A stretch of DNA of 64,000 nucleotides, taken from the NCBI GenBank assembly GCA_020171895.1, contig JAIVAN010000003.1, positions 372,001 to 436,000 of the forward strand, read 5' to 3'. The notes beneath the pieces were generated by a model that worked only from the letters and a program-made list of their open reading frames with translations, was not told the origin of the DNA and ran no database searches. Source of the DNA: Bacillus timonensis. GTDB lineage: Bacteria > Bacillota > Bacilli > Bacillales > Bacillaceae_L. Both the position numbers and the translations under genes were made by a program. Below, in pieces: positions 59,110 to 64,000 of the stretch (position 1 is the stretch's first letter; each line of letters opens with the position of its first letter).

Positions 59110-60069
59110 ATGAGCTTTGTTGAAATTTTAGCAATCATTATCCCAGCTGCTCTTTATTCAGCTGCCCCTCTAGTTTTTACAGCGTTAGGTGGCGTCTTCA
59201 GTGAACGTTCTGGTGTAGTAAATATCGGATTAGAAGGATTAATGCTCTTTGGTGCATTTTCAGGAATATTAACGACTTTGCTTATTCAAGATACAGTTGG
59301 CCCAGCTGCTCCTTGGATTGCGATTCTTGTAGCAGCAGTAGCTGGAGGTATTTTTTCTTTACTTCATGCTGTCGCAAGTATAACGTTTAGAGCGGACCAA
59401 GTAGTAAGTGGTGTGGCGCTTAACTTTTTAGCAGCAGGGCTATCATTATTTTTGATAAAAAAGATTTTTAATAAAGGACAAACAGATTTCATTGATTTCC
59501 GTATTAATAAAATAGATGTACCATACTTATCTGAAATCCCTGTTATCGGAGATATTTTCTTTTCAAGGATTCCGTGGACTTCATATATTGCCATTTTATT
59601 AGCGATTGTAGTATGGTATATCATCTATAAAACACCTTTCGGCTTAAGGCTTCGCTCAGTTGGAGAACATCCTATGGCCGCTGATACGATGGGGATTAAT
59701 GTAACTAGAATGAGATATACAGGGGTTATGATTTCTGGTGTTTTAGCAGGAATTGGTGGTGCAGTTTACGCAACATCTATTTCTGGTAACTTTGCTGGAG
59801 GTACCATTTCAGGCCAAGGTTTCTTAGCACTTGCTGCTATGATTTTCGGTAAATGGCACCCAATGGGAGCAATGGGTGCGGCGTTATTCTTTGGATTAGC
59901 ACAATCATTAAGTTTAACAGGAGCACAAATCCCAGTTCTACAGGATATCCCTTCTGTATATTTAACAATTGCCCCTTATGTACTAACGATCCTGGCTTTA
60001 ACAGGATTTGTTGGACGTGCAGAGGCACCGAAAGCACTAGGTACACCTTACGAAAAAGGAAAACGATAA
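59110..60069 (+). CDS. nupQ: Nucleoside ABC transporter permease, subunit 2
   Basis: This 319-aa permease has about eight membrane helices and the family signatures FSERSGVVNIGLEGLMLFGA and ISGVLAGIGGAVYATS. It completes the NupNOPQ importer. AAGGAGGGGA precedes the ATG. A strong terminator follows, closing the operon. Confidence 0.92.
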   Translation: MSFVEILAIIIPAALYSAAPLVFTALGGVFSERSGVVNIGLEGLMLFGAFSGILTTLLIQDTVGPAAPWIAILVAAVAGGIFSLLHAVASITFRADQVVSGVALNFLAAGLSLFLIKKIFNKGQTDFIDFRINKIDVPYLSEIPVIGDIFFSRIPWTSYIAILLAIVVWYIIYKTPFGLRLRSVGEHPMAADTMGINVTRMRYTGVMISGVLAGIGGAVYATSISGNFAGGTISGQGFLALAAMIFGKWHPMGAMGAALFFGLAQSLSLTGAQIPVLQDIPSVYLTIAPYVLTILALTGFVGRAEAPKALGTPYEKGKR

Positions 60070-60085
60070 TATTGTTATGTAAACT

Positions 60086-60118
60086 AGAACTTTGCGATAA
60101 GCAAGGTTCTTTTTTTTA
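60086..60118 (+). terminator. Strong terminator after nupQ
   Basis: AGAACTTTGC (60086-60095) pairs with GCAAGGTTCT (60101-60110) around GATAA, with one G-T pair. A run of eight T residues follows. Confidence 0.88.
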
Positions 60119-60397
60119 TTATAAATCTTTTTGTTAACTTTGACTGATGAACGAATTAGAATCCATTCTAGAAATGAGAAAATGTCAACGGGACGCCATA
60201 TTTTAATTAATTGAGTAACATAGAAAAGGTATCTTATATCTCATTATAGTTGATATATAAGGTCTAATTAAAAAATACCAAAACTTGCTATTAATACTAA
60301 GCAAAGGTTATATTGTTTTTAAGGTTAATTCGGCTCATTTAGTCTAAAAATAATATGTATACTAATATGCTAGTATTATGAAAAGGAGGAATCCGAC
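60119..60397. other. Non-coding gap before ymfF
   Basis: No credible gene is seen in this AT-rich stretch. Near its end TATACT (60358-60363) could be a -10 box, but I find no good -35 partner. It overlaps an inverted repeat ATACTA-ATATGC-TAGTAT (60359-60376), 22 bp before the ymfF start. A second imperfect repeat (CTTATAT near 60233, ATATAAG near 60254) is also present. Confidence 0.4.
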
Positions 60398-61678
60398 ATG
60401 AAAATTGTTGCTGAAAACAAAACTACCTTAAATGGATTAACTCTTCATACAATATCTACTGAAAAATATAAAACGAATACATTAGTTTTAAAATTAAAAG
60501 CACCTTTAGAAGAAAAAAACGTGACCCAAAGAGCATTACTTCCTTATGTGTTGCAGAGTGAAACGAGCCGTTTCCCTTCTTCAACACTCTTAAGAACTTA
60601 TTTAGATGATTTATATGGCGCCACATTAAATGTTGATTTGATGAAAAAAGGTGAATATCAAATCATTACTTTCAGAATGGACATTGCAAACGAGAGTTTC
60701 CTATCTGATCAAACACCTTTGTTAGTAAAGGGATTAGAACTTTTAGCTGATATAATTAATTCACCAGTAATAGAAAACAATGGATTTAAAGAATCTACAG
60801 TAGAAAAGGAAAAAAGGAGCTTAAAGCAACGAATTCAAGCAGTTTATGATGATAAGATGAGGTATTCAAATCTTCGACTAGTTCAAGAAATGTGTAAAAA
60901 TGAGCCTTATTCTCTTCATGTGAATGGGCGAATTGAAGACATCGATTCAATTACACCAAGTTCTCTTTATCGTTATTACAACCATGTTCTGCAAAATGAT
61001 GAGATTGACTTGTATGTTGTTGGTAACATTGATACTCAAAATGTTGAATCAACTGTAAAGGATCTTTTCATATTTAAAAGTAGAGAAAAGGTAAGAAGTA
61101 CTCTTAATGAAAAAAAATCTGTTGAAAATGAACATGAAGTAATAGAAGAGCAGGATGTAAAACAAGGTAAATTAAATATTGGATATCGTACAAATTCTAC
61201 TTATGCAGACAATGATTATTATGCACTTCAATTGTTTAACGGTGTGTTTGGAGGGTTCTCGCACTCTAAACTATTTATTAATGTTCGGGAAAAAGAAAGT
61301 TTAGCATATTACGCAGCATCTCGTGTTGAGAGTCATAAAGGTTTATTAATGGTAATGTCAGGAATAGAAAACAAAAATTATGAAAAAGCGGTTTCTATCA
61401 TCAAAGAACAGATGCAAGCGATGAAAAACGGTGACTTCTCAGATGAAGAAATTGCACAAACGAAAGCTGTTATAAAAAATCAGCTTTTAGAAACAGTTGA
61501 TACAGCAAGAGGTCTAGTAGAAATTTTTTATCATAATGTTGTTTCTACTGAAGAGCGCCAGTTTGAAGAATGGTTAGAGGGTATTGATAAAGTCACTAAA
61601 CCTGAAATCATTGATGTGGCAAATAAAATTGAATTAGATACGATTTACTTCCTCAAAGGATTGGAGGCTACAAACTAA
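60398..61678 (+). CDS. ymfF: M16-family peptidase homologue lacking the zinc motif (YmfF)
   Basis: This 426-aa protein has the two-lobed M16 fold (FPSSTLLRTYLDDLYGA, KESLAYYAASRVESHKG) but no HxxEH; the place where it should lie reads LLPYVLQSET. It is therefore probably the non-catalytic partner of YmfH, like the inactive subunit of mitochondrial and AlbE/AlbF-type pairs. AAAAGGAGGAA precedes ATG 60398. It overlaps ymfH by 1 bp. Confidence 0.88.
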   Translation: MKIVAENKTTLNGLTLHTISTEKYKTNTLVLKLKAPLEEKNVTQRALLPYVLQSETSRFPSSTLLRTYLDDLYGATLNVDLMKKGEYQIITFRMDIANESFLSDQTPLLVKGLELLADIINSPVIENNGFKESTVEKEKRSLKQRIQAVYDDKMRYSNLRLVQEMCKNEPYSLHVNGRIEDIDSITPSSLYRYYNHVLQNDEIDLYVVGNIDTQNVESTVKDLFIFKSREKVRSTLNEKKSVENEHEVIEEQDVKQGKLNIGYRTNSTYADNDYYALQLFNGVFGGFSHSKLFINVREKESLAYYAASRVESHKGLLMVMSGIENKNYEKAVSIIKEQMQAMKNGDFSDEEIAQTKAVIKNQLLETVDTARGLVEIFYHNVVSTEERQFEEWLEGIDKVTKPEIIDVANKIELDTIYFLKGLEATN

Positions 61679-62964
61679 TGGAGAAAATTACGTTTGACCA
61701 ACTGCAGGAGGAACTGTTTCATGAGAAAATGGAGAATGGCTTAGATGTATACATTTTGCCAAAGCTAGGTTTTAATAAAACATATGCGACTTTTACAACA
61801 AAGTATGGATCCGTTGATAATAAATTTGTTCCTCTAGGTAAAAAAGATGTCGTGTCTGTTCCCGATGGAATTGCTCATTTTCTTGAGCATAAGCTCTTTG
61901 AAAAAGAAGACGGAGATGTTTTTCAAACATTTAGTAAGCAAGGTGCATCAGCAAATGCCTTTACGTCTTTTACAAGAACAGCATATTTATTCTCTTCCAC
62001 TTCAAACGTAGAGAACAACCTAGAAACCTTAATTGATTTTGTTCAAAGTCCTTATTTTACGGAAAAAACTGTTGAAAAAGAGAAAGGGATTATTGGACAA
62101 GAAATAACAATGTATGATGATAATCCGGACTGGAGACTATATTTTGGTGTTATTCAAAATATGTTTAAAGAACATCCAGTAAAAATTGATATAGCAGGTA
62201 CAATCGATTCAATTTCAAAAATTACGAAAGATATGTTATATGAATGCTATGAAACCTTTTATCATCCAAGTAACATGTTGTTATTTATAGTAGGACCTGT
62301 GGACCCAAAAAGTATGATGAACCAAATAAGAAGCAATCAATTAAAAAAAGAGTATAAAGACATGCCAGAGATTACTCGTTACTTTGATGTAGAACCTATA
62401 GGTGTAGCTCAAAAGAAACAAGTTTTACCGATGAATGTTCAATCATCAAAAGTATTGGTCGGAGTTAAAGCTAAGGGTACAAGTAGGACTGGAAATGATA
62501 TGCTAAAGCACGAGCTTAGTATCAATCTTATTCTTGATTTATTATTTGGTAAAAGCTCAAACTATTATGAAGCATTATATAATGAAGGGCTAATAGATGA
62601 GACATTTTCATACGATTACACAGAGGAACAAGGGTTTGGTTTTGCGATTGTTGGTGGAGACACTAGTGATCCTGAAGGATTAGCAAAGAAATTACATGAA
62701 ATAATGCTTAATTCGTCTGATTTCAAAGTTAGTTCCCAAGAGTTAGAAAGAGTAAAGAAAAAGAAAATTGGTGGTTTTTTACGCTCTTTAAACTCTCCTG
62801 AATATATAGCCAACCAATTTACGAGATACGCTTTTAATGAAATGAATTTATTTGATGTTGTCTCAACAATGGAAGCATTGACTGAGGAAGATATTAAAGA
62901 AGCTGCAAAAGAATTTTTCTGTGAGGAATGTTTTACTGAATGTCATGTTGTACCTAAAGCTTGA
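61678..62964 (+). CDS. ymfH: M16-family zinc metallopeptidase (YmfH)
   Basis: This 428-aa protein has an intact inverted zinc motif H67FLEH71 and a downstream IGQEITMYDDNPDW region with the third ligand Glu. It is probably the active half of a YmfF/YmfH heterodimer. The substrate is not known; related pairs in Bacillus process or export peptides. The start overlaps the ymfF stop, which suggests equal synthesis of both subunits. Confidence 0.9.
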   Translation: MEKITFDQLQEELFHEKMENGLDVYILPKLGFNKTYATFTTKYGSVDNKFVPLGKKDVVSVPDGIAHFLEHKLFEKEDGDVFQTFSKQGASANAFTSFTRTAYLFSSTSNVENNLETLIDFVQSPYFTEKTVEKEKGIIGQEITMYDDNPDWRLYFGVIQNMFKEHPVKIDIAGTIDSISKITKDMLYECYETFYHPSNMLLFIVGPVDPKSMMNQIRSNQLKKEYKDMPEITRYFDVEPIGVAQKKQVLPMNVQSSKVLVGVKAKGTSRTGNDMLKHELSINLILDLLFGKSSNYYEALYNEGLIDETFSYDYTEEQGFGFAIVGGDTSDPEGLAKKLHEIMLNSSDFKVSSQELERVKKKKIGGFLRSLNSPEYIANQFTRYAFNEMNLFDVVSTMEALTEEDIKEAAKEFFCEECFTECHVVPKA

Positions 62965-62968
62965 TGTG

Positions 62969-62999
62969 ATGCATCCTTCAAATTGAGGGATGCATTTTT
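62969..62999 (+). terminator. Terminator after ymfH
   Basis: ATGCATCCTTCAA (62969-62981) pairs with TTGAGGGATGCAT (62983-62995), with one G-T pair. TTTTA follows. Confidence 0.75.
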
Positions 63000-63030
63000 A
63001 AGTCTTAAGATATGTTAAAAAGGTGGATGA

Positions 63031-63759
63031 ATGATGGTGAAGTATGTATTAATTACAGGGGCAAGTGGTGGAATTGGCCGTGCAATTGCATTAAAACTTG
63101 CTGAAGAAGGTTACGGATTATATTTGCATTATAATCACAATGAAGAGGCGATAAGTAAGTTAGCCAGCAAATTAAAATCAGAGAATGTGGATGTAAAAAT
63201 TGTTGGTGCAGATTTATCATCGTCATTAGGGATAGAAACGCTTTTGAACTTAATCGATGATCCTATTTATGGGGTCGTTTATTGTGCAGGGTCTAGCTAC
63301 TTCGGGCTTGTTACTGATATGGAAGAACAAACAATAGATGACATGATCCAACTACATATAAAGAGTCCTTTTACATTAATAAAAAGTATATTACCTTCAA
63401 TGATTGAGAAGAAAACAGGCAATATTATTATGGTTTCCTCCATTTGGGGAGAAATTGGTGCATCCTGTGAAGTGCTTTATTCAATGGTGAAAGGGGGACA
63501 AAACTCTTTTGTAAAGGCATTAGCGAAAGAAGTTGCTCCAAGTGGAATCCGTGTAAATGCTGTATCACCCGGTGCAATAAATACTCAAATGCTTTCTGTA
63601 TTTACAGAGGAGGATAGAGATGAAATAGCAGTGGATATTCCAATGGGGAGAATTGGAGAACCATCGGAGATTGCTGATACTGTTACCTTTTTACTATCCA
63701 AACAATCAACGTATATTACAGGACAAGTAATATCTGTAAATGGTGGATGGCATTGTTAA
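63031..63759 (+). CDS. ymfI: Short-chain dehydrogenase/reductase (YmfI)
   Basis: This 242-aa SDR has the NAD(P)-binding GASGGIG near the N-terminus, VVYCAG, catalytic Ser in MVSSIWG and YxxxK in LYSMVKGG, then VSPGAINTQM. It resembles FabG-type reductases. The substrate cannot be told from sequence. In B. subtilis ymfI follows ymfH. AAGGTGGATG precedes the start; ATG 63031 and 63034 are both possible. Confidence 0.88.
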   Translation: MMVKYVLITGASGGIGRAIALKLAEEGYGLYLHYNHNEEAISKLASKLKSENVDVKIVGADLSSSLGIETLLNLIDDPIYGVVYCAGSSYFGLVTDMEEQTIDDMIQLHIKSPFTLIKSILPSMIEKKTGNIIMVSSIWGEIGASCEVLYSMVKGGQNSFVKALAKEVAPSGIRVNAVSPGAINTQMLSVFTEEDRDEIAVDIPMGRIGEPSEIADTVTFLLSKQSTYITGQVISVNGGWHC

Positions 63760-63846
63760 CTCAAAATTCCTTCATAAAATAAAAGTATAAATCCCTTTTT
63801 TTTAGACAAACTATATCTTGTACTATTATAAAAGGAGGGGCTATTA

Positions 63847-64000
63847 ATGTCTGTCTTAGATAATTTTGAAACATGGAAAGATTTTTTAGGTGATCGTCTA
63901 CACCAAGCTCAAGATCAAGGTATGAATCAAGGGGTAATTTCTGATTTAGCATACCAATTAGGTGATTATCTAGCAAAACAAGTAGAACCAAAAAATGCAC
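63847..64000 (+). CDS. ymfJ: YmfJ (DUF3243) family protein, N-terminal part
   Basis: The frame opens at ATG 63847 after AAAGGAGGGG and runs off the right edge with 51 codons visible: SVLDNFETWKDFLGDRLHQA, QGMNQGVISDLAYQLGDYL. This matches the small DUF3243/YmfJ family found after ymfI in Bacillus. Function is unknown. Confidence 0.85.
   Translation, partial: MSVLDNFETWKDFLGDRLHQAQDQGMNQGVISDLAYQLGDYLAKQVEPKNA

Noticed and set aside
59853-60137. 94-aa plus-strand frame overlapping the end of nupQ
   Set aside because: It is out of frame within a clear permease gene and crosses its terminator.

Overview
This 64 kb window is an ordinary chromosomal segment from a low-GC, flagellated, endospore-forming member of the Bacillaceae. 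Every gene I can support is on the + strand. Gene order follows the Bacillus subtilis fla/che-rpsB-polC-nusA-dap-spoIIIE region closely. Dipicolinate synthase, SpoIIIE/FtsK, YlxY, MlpA and YmxH indicate sporulation; SigD, SwrB, CheC, CheD and FliY indicate Bacillus-type motility and chemotaxis. I cannot name the species. There are no rRNA or tRNA genes, no CRISPR array, no prophage, no insertion sequence with a transposase, and no obvious foreign island.

Region 1 (1-18579) is the distal half of the fla/che operon: the end of fliL, then fliM, fliY, cheY, fliZ, fliP, fliQ, fliR, flhB, flhA, flhF, flhG, cheB, cheA, cheW, cheC, cheD and sigD. After sigD come a FapA/DUF342-family gene, a small unrecognised gene and swrB. 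Together these encode the C-ring switch, the type III export gate, the placement GTPase/ATPase pair, the phosphorelay with its adaptation enzymes, and the late-flagellar sigma factor. Many genes overlap by 4-8 bp, as in a translationally coupled operon.

Region 2 (18580-32318) holds core growth genes: rpsB, tsf, pyrH, frr, uppS, cdsA, dxr, rseP, proS and polC. Rho-independent terminators follow rpsB, tsf and frr. Region 3 (32319-42370) is the nusA-infB cluster: rimP, nusA, ylxR, ylxQ, infB, ylxP, rbfA, truB, ribF, rpsO and pnp, with a promoter and two hairpins in the long gap after polC.

Region 4 (42371-54240) mixes sporulation and aspartate-pathway genes: ylxY, mlpA, ymxH, dpaA, dpaB, asd, dapG, dapA, tepA, ylzJ and spoIIIE. 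The asd-dapG-dapA enzymes make the dihydrodipicolinate precursor that DpaAB converts to dipicolinate; a candidate SigK promoter precedes dpaA. Between dapA and tepA, where B. subtilis carries rnjB (RNase J2), this window has only a ~240-bp structured dispersed repeat. Region 5 (54241-64000) has a GntR regulator (YmfC-like), a BMP-family nucleoside ABC transporter (four genes), an M16 peptidase pair (ymfF/ymfH), a short-chain dehydrogenase (ymfI) and the start of ymfJ.

I found no clear new multi-gene system. The points most worth a second look are non-coding or concern local architecture: the repeat in place of rnjB, the hairpin between cheY and fliZ, overlapping inverted repeats between rpsB and tsf, the structured rimP leader, a start-stop (ATG-TAA) element before the BMP lipoprotein gene, and a candidate operator before ymfC.
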